A DNA stretch of 64,000 nt from Croceicoccus sediminis (GTDB taxonomy: Bacteria > Pseudomonadota > Alphaproteobacteria > Sphingomonadales > Sphingomonadaceae): contig NZ_SUNC01000001.1 of the NCBI RefSeq assembly GCF_007570835.1, forward strand, positions 806,001-870,000. The letters run 5' to 3'. The notes beneath the pieces were generated by a model. That model saw only the letters and a program-made list of their open reading frames with translations, ran no database searches and had not been told where the DNA came from. Positions 44,659-53,796 of this stretch are shown one piece after another (the first letter of the stretch is position 1; every line of letters starts with the position of its first letter). The position numbers were made by a program, and so were the translations under genes.

Positions 44659-44994
44659 TCAGAGCTGCTGGTCACAATCCTGTGCGCGGGCGATCATGCG
44701 TTTGTAGGTCCAGTCCGCGCCCATCTTCTTGGCGCTGCGTTCGTACTTCGCCTTGGCCTGGTGCAGGAAGGGCAGCGGGTCGATACCGGCCTTCTGGCTG
44801 ACTTCGGCAAGGACCGACTGCCATTGCTCGCTGCCATAACGGATGCCCGCTTTTTCGGCGCCGACCTCGTGGACGACGTATGCGCATTCGGACAGAAGCT
44901 CGACCAGCTTTTCCGGTTTCATGTCCTCTGCCTGCGCGGCGCACGGCATGGCAACCAGTGAAAGGGCGAGCGATGCGCCGACAAATTTGTTCAT
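44659..44994 (-). CDS. small secreted protein, unknown
   Basis: A 111-residue exported protein from MNKFVGASLALSLVAMPCAA, with the signal peptide cleaved near AQA-ED. The mature domain is helical: EKLVELLSECAYVVHEVGAE, a middle GIDPLPFLHQAKAKYERS and a final ARAQDCDQQL. Two Cys (one per end) could pair. Its EKLVELLSEC helix resembles EELATLVTVLEC of the next gene downstream, hinting at distant relationship. Function unknown. Confidence 0.6.
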   Translation of the reverse strand: MNKFVGASLALSLVAMPCAAQAEDMKPEKLVELLSECAYVVHEVGAEKAGIRYGSEQWQSVLAEVSQKAGIDPLPFLHQAKAKYERSAKKMGADWTYKRMIARAQDCDQQL

Positions 44995-45124
44995 TCCGGT
45001 AATCCCCCATCGGTCGTCGGGCAGCAGCACCGCCCCCCTGTCGGCACCGGCAGTCCGCACGCAAAAATCCCGCGCACAGAAAAGCCGCCGGGACACCCAA
45101 GGATCAAGTTACAAAGGCGGTAAT

Positions 45125-45697
45125 TTACCGAGCGTCAGGACAAACCGGATCGATTTCGAGCCACGGCCAGCGTTCGCGATAGCTTTCCGCCTTCTTTGCG
45201 AACAGGTCCGGTTTGTAGTTCACCGGATTGGGGCGCAGCAGCCCGCGCGCAGTCTCTTCAAGTCCGTATGGCGCGAACAGTTCGCCGCCGGGCACCGCGA
45301 TCCCGATGCAGGTGCACGGGATCAGGTACCGCTCGATCGCCTCTTTCGAAGAGGCCAGCGGCGGGTATTCCCCGCCGAAACGGTCGGCGTACCACAAGTG
45401 GACCCGCGCCTGATTGCGCACTTCCACCTTTACCCCAATGTCGCGCGTTTCGGCATCGACCTTGCGGATCACCTTGTCCTCCGCCTCGTAACTGAGATCG
45501 CTGTCGTCGAAGTAGAACACGTCGTAATCGGCGATACCCCAGTGCGGATCGCGGCCCGACCTCACGTTCCAGACGGTCTGGAACAGGCAACCCGCCGTCA
45601 GGTAACATTGGGGCAGGCCTATCTCCCCCAGTCGGTCCAGCAGCACGCGATTCACGCGGTTGCGCAGGGCAAGGTCCAGAAATTCGGCAGGGGTCAC
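45125..45697 (-). CDS. nucleotidyltransferase family protein (DUF925-like)
   Basis: A 190-residue soluble protein. It carries the layout of the NTP_transf_6/DUF925 group: LPQCYLTAGCLFQTVWNVRS, then the acidic motif GIADYDVFYFDDSDLSYEAE, then KVEVRNQARVHLWYADRFGG and GVGGELFAPYGLEE-like GIAVPGGELFAPYGLEET. Members are predicted nucleotidyltransferases of unknown substrate. It follows the molybdopterin oxidoreductase by 28 bp on the same strand and may be co-transcribed with it. Confidence 0.8.
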   Translation of the reverse strand: MTPAEFLDLALRNRVNRVLLDRLGEIGLPQCYLTAGCLFQTVWNVRSGRDPHWGIADYDVFYFDDSDLSYEAEDKVIRKVDAETRDIGVKVEVRNQARVHLWYADRFGGEYPPLASSKEAIERYLIPCTCIGIAVPGGELFAPYGLEETARGLLRPNPVNYKPDLFAKKAESYRERWPWLEIDPVCPDAR

Positions 45698-45725
45698 TGC
45701 GCTTCTTCCGTCGATCCCGCCGGGC

Positions 45726-46475
45726 CTAGATACCGGCCCACCACTGGTATCCGGCTCGATCTTCCCAATAACCGCCCTTCCCGCCCGCGATGGTGCGAAA
45801 ATCCTCGATCACCTCGATGCCGGTCACATATTTGGCGTGCTTGTAACCGAGCTGGCGCTCCACCCTCAGGCGCAAGGGTGCGCCGTGGCGTTCGGGCAAA
45901 GGCTGCCCGTTCATGCGCCAGGCCATGATCGTTTGCGGATGCATCGCCTCGATCATGTCGATCGATTCGTAATAGGGCGTATCCCCGAAACTGTCGGCAC
46001 AGCGGAACAGCACGTAACGCGCCTTCTCGCTGATCCGCGCAAGGGTCAGCAGGTGCGACAGCCGCGTTCCGGTCCACTGCCCGATCGCGCTCCACCCCTC
46101 GACACAGTCGTGCCGCGTAATCTGGGTGCGCGTGGGCATGGCCTGCATGTCTGCGATGGACAGCGACAGCGGCCGCGCGACCATGCCGCCCACCGTCAGC
46201 CGCCAATCGGCAAAGCCGTTCGCCAGGTGTCGCCGATATTCGGGCGTATCCACCGTGCGCGAACCGTTGGCGCGGAAATCGGGGCTGCGGTCCTCGGGCG
46301 CATATTCGCGGGCCAGTGCGTCGGGGCCTGTCACCAGCCGCTGCGCATCGCGCGTGAACAGGTCGAGCGAGGAGGCCAGCCGATCCGCCGGTTCGGTCTC
46401 CAGTATCTTCTGGCACCCGCCCAGCGCGATCCCCGCGCCCAGCCCCGCGATCAGCTTGCGGCGTCCGATAATCAT
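45726..46475 (-). CDS. Tat-exported molybdopterin-dependent oxidoreductase (sulfite-oxidase fold)
   Basis: A 249-residue periplasmic redox enzyme. The N-terminus GRRKLIAGLGAGIALGGC combines a twin-Arg export motif with a lipobox Cys at about residue 21. The Mo-binding Cys of the sulfite-oxidase family is in RHDCVEGWSAIGQWTG, followed by SIDMIEAMHPQTIMAW and GAPLRLRVERQLGYKHAKYV, which matches the MsrP/YedY branch. MsrP reduces oxidised methionine in periplasmic proteins with electrons from a heme b membrane protein; the substrate here is not known. Its start overlaps the cytochrome b stop (ATGA), which makes the pair a unit. Confidence 0.88.
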   Translation of the reverse strand: MIIGRRKLIAGLGAGIALGGCQKILETEPADRLASSLDLFTRDAQRLVTGPDALAREYAPEDRSPDFRANGSRTVDTPEYRRHLANGFADWRLTVGGMVARPLSLSIADMQAMPTRTQITRHDCVEGWSAIGQWTGTRLSHLLTLARISEKARYVLFRCADSFGDTPYYESIDMIEAMHPQTIMAWRMNGQPLPERHGAPLRLRVERQLGYKHAKYVTGIEVIEDFRTIAGGKGGYWEDRAGYQWWAGI

Positions 46476-47308
46476 GCCGCATCTCCCTTCTCTGCCGGCA
46501 GGCGGAACCGGCCCGTGATCATCGACCGGATTTCGTTCACCGGCCCCGCGACAACGACCATGACAAGGTGGACGACGATAAACGCGACCAGCAGGAACGC
46601 GGCGATGAAATGCACCGATCGCGCCGACTGTCGCCCGCCGAACAGGTCGAGTATCCAGCCCCAGCTGCTGTTCATCATCGGGCTCATCCCCAGCCCCGTC
46701 AGCACCATCACCGGCAGGATCACGAACAGGACCGACAGGTAGGCCAGTTTCTGCAGCGGGTTGTACCTTGCCGCCGCCTCTCCGCGCGGCAGGCGCAGGC
46801 GGGCATGGTTCTTGATGTCCTGCCACAAGTGGCCGGGCGTGATTTCCGTTTGGCGTGGCACGAGATCGCGACAGACATGCCGGTTGACCAGCGACCACAA
46901 CAGGTAAAGCACGCCCGCGATTGCCAGCATCCACGCGCCAAGGAAGTGATACTTTCGCCCTTCGGAAAGGCTGTAGTGCGACGGCAGGGTCATCCAGTGC
47001 GGAAAGGCCCGCGTACTCGTGCGTCCGTCCTTTTCCCACACGCCCAGCACGCCCGTCGTCTCGACCGTCAGCGAACCGATGCGCAGGAACCCGTCACCCC
47101 CGCGCGTCGCGCCGATACGCAGCCACGCATAGTCCGGATTTGCCCCGTACTGCCCCCAATAGAGGCGCGGATGCGCGTTGAAGATCGTCAACCCGCTCAT
47201 CAGCAGAGTAAAAACGGCAACGACGTTCAGCCAGTGCCACGCCCGTGTCGACAGGCGATGACGTTTGACCGTGCGGGGCAGCGAGCCCTTATCCGGCGAT
47301 GATTTCAA
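46472..47308 (-). CDS. cytochrome b561-like membrane subunit
   Basis: Membrane heme protein of 278 residues with four main hydrophobic segments. Likely heme ligands are RAWHWLNVVAVF (His) in the first, KYHFLGAWMLAIAG in the second and VHFIAAFLLVAFIVVHLVMV in the last. A periplasmic insert of about 60 residues after the first segment (HPRLYWGQYGANPDYAWLRI onward) is typical of Mo-oxidoreductase partners. It probably exchanges electrons between quinone and the Mo enzyme encoded next. It overlaps the upstream lipoprotein gene by 20 nt. Confidence 0.87.
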   Translation of the reverse strand: MKSSPDKGSLPRTVKRHRLSTRAWHWLNVVAVFTLLMSGLTIFNAHPRLYWGQYGANPDYAWLRIGATRGGDGFLRIGSLTVETTGVLGVWEKDGRTSTRAFPHWMTLPSHYSLSEGRKYHFLGAWMLAIAGVLYLLWSLVNRHVCRDLVPRQTEITPGHLWQDIKNHARLRLPRGEAAARYNPLQKLAYLSVLFVILPVMVLTGLGMSPMMNSSWGWILDLFGGRQSARSVHFIAAFLLVAFIVVHLVMVVVAGPVNEIRSMITGRFRLPAEKGDAA

Positions 47309-47783
47309 GTCGGTAATCGGCAGTCTCCTCGCGCCGCGCGGCGCTACGCATCATATAGACCCTTATGCGGTAGTCCCCTGCCAATTCGGTCATACCTTCA
47401 TATTGGTTACCCGATGTCGAACCGACGAAGAAGGCGACGTCCTCCTCCCCCGGAGCGATCAGGTTGAAATAGGTCGCGGTATGCTGCGTCGCCATCGAAA
47501 CGTTGAGCGGCACCCCTGCCGGAAGTTTCAGGACGTAGTCTACTGTCTCGTAACCGGTGATCGAATCGGCGATCGTGATCGCGTTCTCCCCGTCCGCGAA
47601 TTCGACCCGTTCGATCGGGATGTCGGCAACCTGCTGCGCCGGGACATAGTCGGCGTCGGCAGCCTTGGTTTCGGCAGGCGCCGGGTCTTCGGCCTGTGTG
47701 GCAACTGCGGCCGGTTCGTCGGACGCGGAACAGCCCGAAAGCGCGAAAGTCGCACAGGCCGTGACCATTACGAATTTAAGCAT
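47289..47783 (-). CDS. lipoprotein upstream of the Mo enzyme pair
   Basis: A 164-residue predicted lipoprotein from MLKFVMVTACATFALSGCSA, lipobox LSGC with Cys18. A low-complexity Ala/Asp/Glu/Pro stretch (about 20-50) precedes a beta-rich domain (VEFADGENAITIADSITGYE, then YVLKLPAGVPLNVSMATQ and GDYRIRVYMMRSAARRE), a layout reminiscent of small beta-sandwich domains of secreted proteins. It overlaps the cytochrome gene, so it may be a third component, but no family is recognised. Confidence 0.65.
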   Translation of the reverse strand: MLKFVMVTACATFALSGCSASDEPAAVATQAEDPAPAETKAADADYVPAQQVADIPIERVEFADGENAITIADSITGYETVDYVLKLPAGVPLNVSMATQHTATYFNLIAPGEEDVAFFVGSTSGNQYEGMTELAGDYRIRVYMMRSAARREETADYRLEIIAG

Positions 47784-47992
47784 GACGGCCCCCTTTTCCA
47801 TCATGGCTGACGCGGGCACGGTGCCCGCGCGGCAGCTAGGGGCACAGTGCATCACGGACATGGCCATCGCAAGACACTGCCCGAAACCCTGTCAGACCAT
47901 GTGCGAATTTGCGCAAAATCGCCCCTGTTTGTGCAATAATGGATCGCTCCGAAGGGACGAATCATTAAACCGGGGCGAGGTATAAGTGGGGC

Positions 47993-48316
47993 ATGACTTT
48001 ACGCCACGATCATCGTTCACGGGTCAGGATACCCGCCGGATACCGGACCGACGAAGGTGCCGAGTTCGCAACATCGGTCATCGACATTTCCGAAACCGGA
48101 TGCCGCCTGCGTAGCGGGGTCGAACCGCTTTCCCCCGGCAAGGGCCTGTCGATCGCGATCGGCAACCTTGCTCCGGTCTCGGCGTGGGTACGCTGGCAGT
48201 ACGGGTCGTTCTGCGGCCTGTCCTTCACTCGCCCGCTGCACAGCGCGCTGCTGGAACATCTCGAACACGCCCATGCTCGCGGGGCGCTTCAAAAGCCGGG
48301 GCAGGCAAGGCCCTAG
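47993..48316 (+). CDS. PilZ domain protein
   Basis: Single-domain c-di-GMP-binding candidate, 107 residues. The RxxxR motif is in RHDHRSRVRIPAGYR and the second motif is VIDISETGCRLRSG, so both binding elements are intact. There is no other domain. It shares its TAG stop with the convergent fdsD gene inside CTAG (48313-48316). Adaptor-type PilZ proteins control motility, envelope or enzyme partners; the target is unknown. Confidence 0.85.
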   Translation: MTLRHDHRSRVRIPAGYRTDEGAEFATSVIDISETGCRLRSGVEPLSPGKGLSIAIGNLAPVSAWVRWQYGSFCGLSFTRPLHSALLEHLEHAHARGALQKPGQARP

Positions 48317-48606
48317 CCCGCGTCGGAACGGCCGCCTTCGTCGACGTCATTGAACACGGTTGCCCGCGTCTGCGGCGCAGGTTCCCCGTATTGGCGCAGG
48401 ATTACGAAAGCACGCGCGGCAATTTCCGACAGGTCGGCTTCGTCGCCCGAAATAGCCGCCTTCATCCGCGGGTCCCAGAACTGTACGATGTGATCGGCAG
48501 TCGCCGCAGCAGCGGCCTCGTGGTCCAGCGCGCAGAAATTGCGCGCAATCTGGTTCGCCATGTAGATCAGGCGGGCCTTGGTATCGGACCGGTGCGTCTC
48601 GCTCAT
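48313..48606 (-). CDS. fdsD: formate dehydrogenase delta subunit
   Basis: A 97-residue small subunit matching FdsD (DTKARLIYMANQIARNFCAL, then DHIVQFWDPRMKAAI). In Cupriavidus, FdsD assists maturation or stability of the soluble Mo formate dehydrogenase. Its start overlaps the fdsA stop (ATGA). Confidence 0.88.
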   Translation of the reverse strand: MSETHRSDTKARLIYMANQIARNFCALDHEAAAAATADHIVQFWDPRMKAAISGDEADLSEIAARAFVILRQYGEPAPQTRATVFNDVDEGGRSDAG

Positions 48607-51446
48607 TCCGCAGCCTCGTGACTGATGCGGCGGGAACGTTCGGACAGGTCGGCGTAGTTTTCCTGCCAGTCGGTCGGCCCGTTCGACGCGGTGACCTGCA
48701 CCGCGGTCACCTTGTATTCGGGACAGTTCGTGGCCCAGTCGGAGAAGTCCGTGGTGACGACATTCGCCTGCGTTTCCGGGTGGTGGAACGTGGTATAGAC
48801 CACGCCCGGCGCAACGCGGTCCGTCACCTTGATGCGAAGCGTGGTTTCACCCTTGCGGCTGGCCAGCTTTACCCAGTCACCTTCGTTCAGCCCGCGATTT
48901 TCCGCGTCTGTGGGATGCATTTCCAGCAGGTCTTCCGGATGCCACGCGGTATTGGCGGTGCGCCGCGTCTGCGCACCGACGTTGTAGTGGGACAGGATGC
49001 GACCCGTCGTCAGCAGGAGCGGGAAACGCGGGCCGGTTTTTTCATCGGTCGGCACATATTCGGTGACGACGAAATGCCCCTTGCCGCGCACGAAGCCATC
49101 GACATGCATGACCGGCGCGCCATCGGGGTTGGCCTCGTTGACCGGCCATTGCAGCGAACCTTCATCGCACAAACGTTCCCAGGTCACGCCCGCGAAAGTC
49201 GGCGTCAGGCGAGCGATCTCGGCCAGGATCTCGCTGGGGTGGCCATAGTCCCAGCCCAGCCCCATCGCGTTCGCCAGAAGCTGCGTGACCTGCCAGTCCT
49301 CGTACCCGTTCGCAGGGTCCATGACGCGGCGGACGGGCTGAATCCGGCGTTCTGCATTGGTGAACGTGCCGTCCTTTTCGAGGAACGTGCTACCCGGCAG
49401 GAAAACGTGCGCGTAGTTCGCGGTCTCGTTCAAAAACAGGTCGTGGACGATAACAAGGTCCATCGCCTCCAGCCCCGCGGCGACATGCTTGGTATCGGGG
49501 TCGGATTGAAGAATGTCCTCGCCCTGTATGTAGATCGCGCGGAAGGTGCCATCGACCGCAGCGTCGAGCATGTTGTTGATGCGCAGGCCCGGCTCTGCAT
49601 CCAGCGTCACGCCCCAGTCGCTTTCGAACAGGGCGCGGGTTTCGGCATCGGAAATATGCCGATAACCCGACAATTCGTGCGGGAAAGACCCCATGTCGCA
49701 GGCGCCCTGCACGTTGTTCTGCCCGCGCAAGGGGTTCACGCCCACGCCGGGGCGGCCGATATTGCCGGTTGCCATGGCAAGGTTGGCGATGGCCATGACC
49801 GTGCTCGACCCTTGCGAGTGCTCGGTCACGCCAAGGCCGTAATAGATCGCCCCGTTACCGCCAGTGGCGAACAGCCGCGCCGCAGCGCGCAAGTCCTCTG
49901 CCGGGACGCGGGTGACGGGCTCCAGCCGCTCGGGGCTGTGGCTCTCGTCCGCAACGAAGCGGGCCCAGTCCTCGAACGCATCGATCTCGCAGCGTTCCTG
50001 CACAAATTGCGCATCGACCAGCCCCTCGGTCACGATCACGTGCGCCATCGCGGTCAGCACCGCAACGTTGGTGCCGGGTTGCAGCGGCAGGTGATGTTCC
50101 GCCTCGATATGGGGCGAGCGGACAAGGTCGATCCGGCGCGGATCGATCACGATCAGCTTGGCCCCTTCGCGCAGGCGCCGCTTCATGCGGCTGGCGAAAA
50201 CAGGGTGTGCGTCGGTCGGGTTCGCACCGATGACAAGGATGACGTCGCTGTGCTCGACACTGTCGAAGTCCTGCGTCCCCGCGCTCGTCCCGAACGTGGT
50301 TTTCAGGCCGTAGCCGGTGGGCGAATGGCACACCCGCGCGCAAGTATCGACGTTGTTCGATCCGAACCCGCCGCGAACCAGTTTCTGGACGAGGAACGTC
50401 TCCTCGTTCGTGCAGCGGCTGGACGTGATGCCGCCCAGCGCCCGTGCGCCGTGCTGTGCGCGGATGTCCTGCAGACGACCGGCGGTATGGCTGATCGCCT
50501 CGGCCCAGCTGACTTCGCGCCATGGCTCGTCGATGGAATCGCGGATCATCGGGGTGGTGATCCGGTCCTTGTGGTTGGCATAGCCCCAGGCAAAGCGGCC
50601 CTTCACGCAGGAATGGCCGCGGTTCGCCTTGCCTTCCTTCCACGGCACCATGCGCACCAGTTGTTCACCGCGCATTTCCGCGCGGAAGGTGCAGCCGACA
50701 CCGCAATAGGCACATGTCGTGACGACGGAACGTTCAGGCTTGCCGTGTTCCTTCACGCTCTTTTCCATGAGCGCGCTGGTCGGGCAGGCTTGCACACAGG
50801 CGCCGCAGGATACGCATTCGCTGGACAGGAAATCGTCCTCTTGCGTGCCCGCGCTGATCTTCGATGCAAAACCGCGCCCGTCGACCGTCAGGGCCAGCGT
50901 GCCCTGCACCTCGTCACACGCCCGCACGCAGCGCGAACAGACGATGCACTTGTCCGGCGCGAAGAGGAAATAGGGGTTCGACAGGTCAGGCGCCTGCCCA
51001 AGGTGGTGCGCGCCGTCATAGCCATAGCGCACATCGCGCAGCCCCACGTCGGCCGCCGCGTCCTGAAGCTCGCAATCGTTGTTGGCGCTGCACGTCAGGC
51101 AGTCCAGCGGGTGGTCGGAGATGTAAAGCTCCATCACGCCGCGCCGCAGTTTTTCCAGCCGCGGGGTCTGTGTTTTGACTACCATCCCGTCAGTGACCGG
51201 CGTGGTGCACGATGCGGGCGTGCCGCGCATCCCTTCGACTTCGACCAGGCAGAGGCGGCAGGAGCCGAAGCTTTTCACCATGTCGGTCGCGCACAGTTTC
51301 GGAATGTCGCCGCCGATCTCGGCCGCCGCGCGCATAACGCTGGTGCCTTCGGGCACGGTAACATCGCGCCCGTCGATGGAGAGCGTGACGGTCTTGTCGC
51401 TACGGACTTCTGGCGTGCCGAAGTCGGGCTGTTTCGCGTATCCCAT
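48603..51446 (-). CDS. fdsA: formate dehydrogenase alpha subunit (Mo, NAD-linked)
   Basis: Catalytic subunit of 947 residues that oxidises formate to CO2. The N-terminal 2Fe-2S ferredoxin domain has CRLCLVEVEGM, then the NuoG-type HPLDCLTCSANNDCELQ, then two 4Fe-4S motifs CIVCSRCVRACDE and CVSCGACVQACPT. The core bis-MGD domain begins TTCAYCGVGCTFRAEM with another cluster. The Mo ligand is Cys373 in RVCHSPTGYG, an ordinary Cys and not selenocysteine. It sits in the fds cluster, with overlaps at both ends (TGATG with fdhD, ATGA with fdsD). Confidence 0.95.
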   Translation of the reverse strand: MGYAKQPDFGTPEVRSDKTVTLSIDGRDVTVPEGTSVMRAAAEIGGDIPKLCATDMVKSFGSCRLCLVEVEGMRGTPASCTTPVTDGMVVKTQTPRLEKLRRGVMELYISDHPLDCLTCSANNDCELQDAAADVGLRDVRYGYDGAHHLGQAPDLSNPYFLFAPDKCIVCSRCVRACDEVQGTLALTVDGRGFASKISAGTQEDDFLSSECVSCGACVQACPTSALMEKSVKEHGKPERSVVTTCAYCGVGCTFRAEMRGEQLVRMVPWKEGKANRGHSCVKGRFAWGYANHKDRITTPMIRDSIDEPWREVSWAEAISHTAGRLQDIRAQHGARALGGITSSRCTNEETFLVQKLVRGGFGSNNVDTCARVCHSPTGYGLKTTFGTSAGTQDFDSVEHSDVILVIGANPTDAHPVFASRMKRRLREGAKLIVIDPRRIDLVRSPHIEAEHHLPLQPGTNVAVLTAMAHVIVTEGLVDAQFVQERCEIDAFEDWARFVADESHSPERLEPVTRVPAEDLRAAARLFATGGNGAIYYGLGVTEHSQGSSTVMAIANLAMATGNIGRPGVGVNPLRGQNNVQGACDMGSFPHELSGYRHISDAETRALFESDWGVTLDAEPGLRINNMLDAAVDGTFRAIYIQGEDILQSDPDTKHVAAGLEAMDLVIVHDLFLNETANYAHVFLPGSTFLEKDGTFTNAERRIQPVRRVMDPANGYEDWQVTQLLANAMGLGWDYGHPSEILAEIARLTPTFAGVTWERLCDEGSLQWPVNEANPDGAPVMHVDGFVRGKGHFVVTEYVPTDEKTGPRFPLLLTTGRILSHYNVGAQTRRTANTAWHPEDLLEMHPTDAENRGLNEGDWVKLASRKGETTLRIKVTDRVAPGVVYTTFHHPETQANVVTTDFSDWATNCPEYKVTAVQVTASNGPTDWQENYADLSERSRRISHEAAE

Positions 51447-52261
51447 CAGGCCTCTCCCTCAAGCTGCAGAATGCCCTGCGGATCGCCGAAAACAAGCGCG
51501 GAATCGCGCCGCGCCAGCGCGACCAGCGCAAGGCCGGATTGCGCCGCACGGTCGACCGCAAGGCTGGTCGGTGCCGATATGGTGACAAGCAGCGGGCAGC
51601 CCGCTCGCACCGTTTTTTCAACCAGTTCGAAACTGCACCGCGCCGACAGCAGGATGAACCCCTCGCCCGCATCGCGCCCTTCGCGCGCCATCGCGCCGAT
51701 CAATTTGTCGAGCGCGTTGTGCCGCCCGACGTCTTCGGCGGCGAGGATGATCGTGCCGTCCGGCGCGCAGAAGGCGGCAACATGCATGGCCCCGGTACGC
51801 AGGCCCATCGGCTGGTGATGGTGCAACCGGCGTAGCGCATCGGCGATGGCTTCGCGGGTCGTTTCGATCCGGGCGGTGATGCGCGGCATCGGGCGCAGAA
51901 CTTCGGCGATGTTGTCCATGCCGCAAAGCCCGCAGCTCGATTCCGAAACGCGGGTGCGCGCCCGTGCAATCACCGGCTCCATCGCCTCTGGCGGAAGCGC
52001 GATACGCACGATCCAGCCATCGACAGTTTCGTGGACGTCGATCGCCTCGATCTTCGATGCCGCATCGACCAGCCCTTCGGACAGGGTGAACCCGCGCGCA
52101 AAATCTTCCAGACGGTCGGGCGTTGCCATCATCACGGCATAGCCCAGCCCGTTGTATTCGATGGCGACCGGCGTTTCGATGGCCAGCGGGCGGACAAGTT
52201 CATCGTCGCCCGCCTGTTCCAGACCCAGCCGCCGGACGCGTGCCTGTTCGGTGCCGATCAT
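51446..52261 (-). CDS. fdhD: formate dehydrogenase accessory sulfurtransferase FdhD (FdsC)
   Basis: Chaperone that transfers sulfur to the molybdenum cofactor before its insertion. It has 271 residues from MIGTEQARVRRLGLEQAGDD; the frame is open upstream but that part overlaps fdsB. The family cysteine pair is in SSCGLCGMDNI, and the C-terminal FdhD segment AAEDVGRHNALDKLIGAMAR is clear. In Cupriavidus the homologue is called FdsC and follows fdsA; here it precedes it. Overlaps with fdsB (ATGA) and fdsA (TGATG) point to coupled translation. Confidence 0.93.
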   Translation of the reverse strand: MIGTEQARVRRLGLEQAGDDELVRPLAIETPVAIEYNGLGYAVMMATPDRLEDFARGFTLSEGLVDAASKIEAIDVHETVDGWIVRIALPPEAMEPVIARARTRVSESSCGLCGMDNIAEVLRPMPRITARIETTREAIADALRRLHHHQPMGLRTGAMHVAAFCAPDGTIILAAEDVGRHNALDKLIGAMAREGRDAGEGFILLSARCSFELVEKTVRAGCPLLVTISAPTSLAVDRAAQSGLALVALARRDSALVFGDPQGILQLEGEA

Positions 52262-53796
52262 GCCGCGACCGTTTGTTTCGAAAGGCCGAAATCCTCGGGC
52301 CAGTGGCGCAGCGCGGAAAGCACCGGATAGGGCGTGAAGCCGCCCAGCGCGCAGAGCGATCCGAACTTCATCGTCTCGCACAGGTCTTCCAGCAAGGCGA
52401 CCTGCTCCTCAAGGCTGCGCTCTGCCACGCGGACATTGTGCATCTGGGGCAGCTTTTCGACCGCATCGGCGCTGCGCCCACCGGCCAGGATCCGTTCGAT
52501 GATCTCCATGCCGCGCACCGATCCGATGCGGCACGGCGTGCATTTGCCGCACGATTCCGCCGCGCAGAACTTCATCGCGAAACGCGCCAGCGATGCCATG
52601 TCCCCCGTGTCATCGAACACCACGATGCCGCCATGGCCGATCAGCGCGTCGGCAGCGGTATAGGTTTCGTAATCGAAGGCGATGTCGAACTGGTCGGGAT
52701 GAATATAGGCGCCCAGCGGCCCGCCGACCTGCACGGCCTTGACCGGGCGGCCGGAAGCAGTGCCGCCGCCGATATCATAGACCAGTTCGCGCAAGGTGAC
52801 GCCGAACGCGGTTTCATAAAGCCCGCCATACTTCACGTTGCCCGCGATCTGGATCGGCATCGTGCCCTTGGACCGGCCCATGCCGAGGTTTTCATAACGC
52901 ACCGCCCCGCCCGCGGTCAGGATGTGCGGCACGGCGGCAAGCGTCAGGACGTTATTCACCACCGTCGGGCACCCGAACAGGCCCTTCAACGCGGGCAGAG
53001 GCGGCTTGGCGCGCACTTCGCCGCGCTTGCCCTCGAGGCTGTTCAAGAGCGACGTTTCCTCGCCGCAGACGTAGGCGCCCGCGCCCACGCGCACTTCCAT
53101 GCGGAACGGGGCGATGCGCGGCGCGGCAAGCTCAATCGCGGCGTTCAGCTTGGCGATGGCGTCGGGATATTCGCTGCGCAAGTAGACATAGCCCTGCCCC
53201 GCCCCGACGGCATGACCACAGATCGCCATGCCCTCGATCAGGGCGAAGGGATCGCCTTCCATGACCATGCGGTCTGCAAACGTGCCGCTGTCGCCTTCGT
53301 CGGCGTTGCAGACGACGTATTTGCGCGAACCTTCCGCTTTCGCCACCGTCTGCCACTTGATGCCGGCGGGAAAACCCGCCCCGCCGCGACCGCGAAGCCG
53401 CGACTGGACCATTTCGGCCAGCACCCGTTCGCTACCGATGGCGCGGGCACGGTCGAGCCCTGCCCAGCCGCCGGTTTCGGCATAATCGTCAAGGCTCAAG
53501 GGTCGGGTCCGCCCAGCGCGCGCGAAAGTCAGGCGCTGCTGGCTGGCGATGAAAGGGTGCGCCGCGACCGGGCCGATGCAGATGTCGTCCGCGCCGCCCC
53601 CGGCGATTTCGGCCACGCGATCGGCGGATACGGGGCCCCAGCCGACGCCATTGATCTCAACCAGCGGCTCCAGCCAGTGCATGCCCCAGCTCGACACGCG
53701 TTCGACCGTCCAGCCGAGCTTTTCGAAAGCGTCGACCACGCGGTCCGCCCCGCAGGCGCGGGCGACGGCATCGTCGGATATGCGAACCGTGTTCAT
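52258..53796 (-). CDS. fdsB: formate dehydrogenase beta subunit (NADH/FMN)
   Basis: NuoF-like diaphorase of 512 residues. After an N-terminal ~110-residue thioredoxin-like region, the NADH/FMN site is GRGGAGFPAGIKWQTVAK, FMN binding continues in NADEGDSGTFADRM, and the C-terminal 4Fe-4S motif is ESCGKCTPCRIGSVRGMEI. It passes electrons from FdsA clusters to NAD+. Its start overlaps the fdsG stop and its stop overlaps the fdhD start (both ATGA). Confidence 0.95.
   Translation of the reverse strand: MNTVRISDDAVARACGADRVVDAFEKLGWTVERVSSWGMHWLEPLVEINGVGWGPVSADRVAEIAGGGADDICIGPVAAHPFIASQQRLTFARAGRTRPLSLDDYAETGGWAGLDRARAIGSERVLAEMVQSRLRGRGGAGFPAGIKWQTVAKAEGSRKYVVCNADEGDSGTFADRMVMEGDPFALIEGMAICGHAVGAGQGYVYLRSEYPDAIAKLNAAIELAAPRIAPFRMEVRVGAGAYVCGEETSLLNSLEGKRGEVRAKPPLPALKGLFGCPTVVNNVLTLAAVPHILTAGGAVRYENLGMGRSKGTMPIQIAGNVKYGGLYETAFGVTLRELVYDIGGGTASGRPVKAVQVGGPLGAYIHPDQFDIAFDYETYTAADALIGHGGIVVFDDTGDMASLARFAMKFCAAESCGKCTPCRIGSVRGMEIIERILAGGRSADAVEKLPQMHNVRVAERSLEEQVALLEDLCETMKFGSLCALGGFTPYPVLSALRHWPEDFGLSKQTVAA

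Noticed and set aside
48618-51818. Long open frame of over 1000 codons on the plus strand
   Set aside because: It is the antisense shadow of fdsA and part of fdhD, with no family sequence; high GC produces long false frames.
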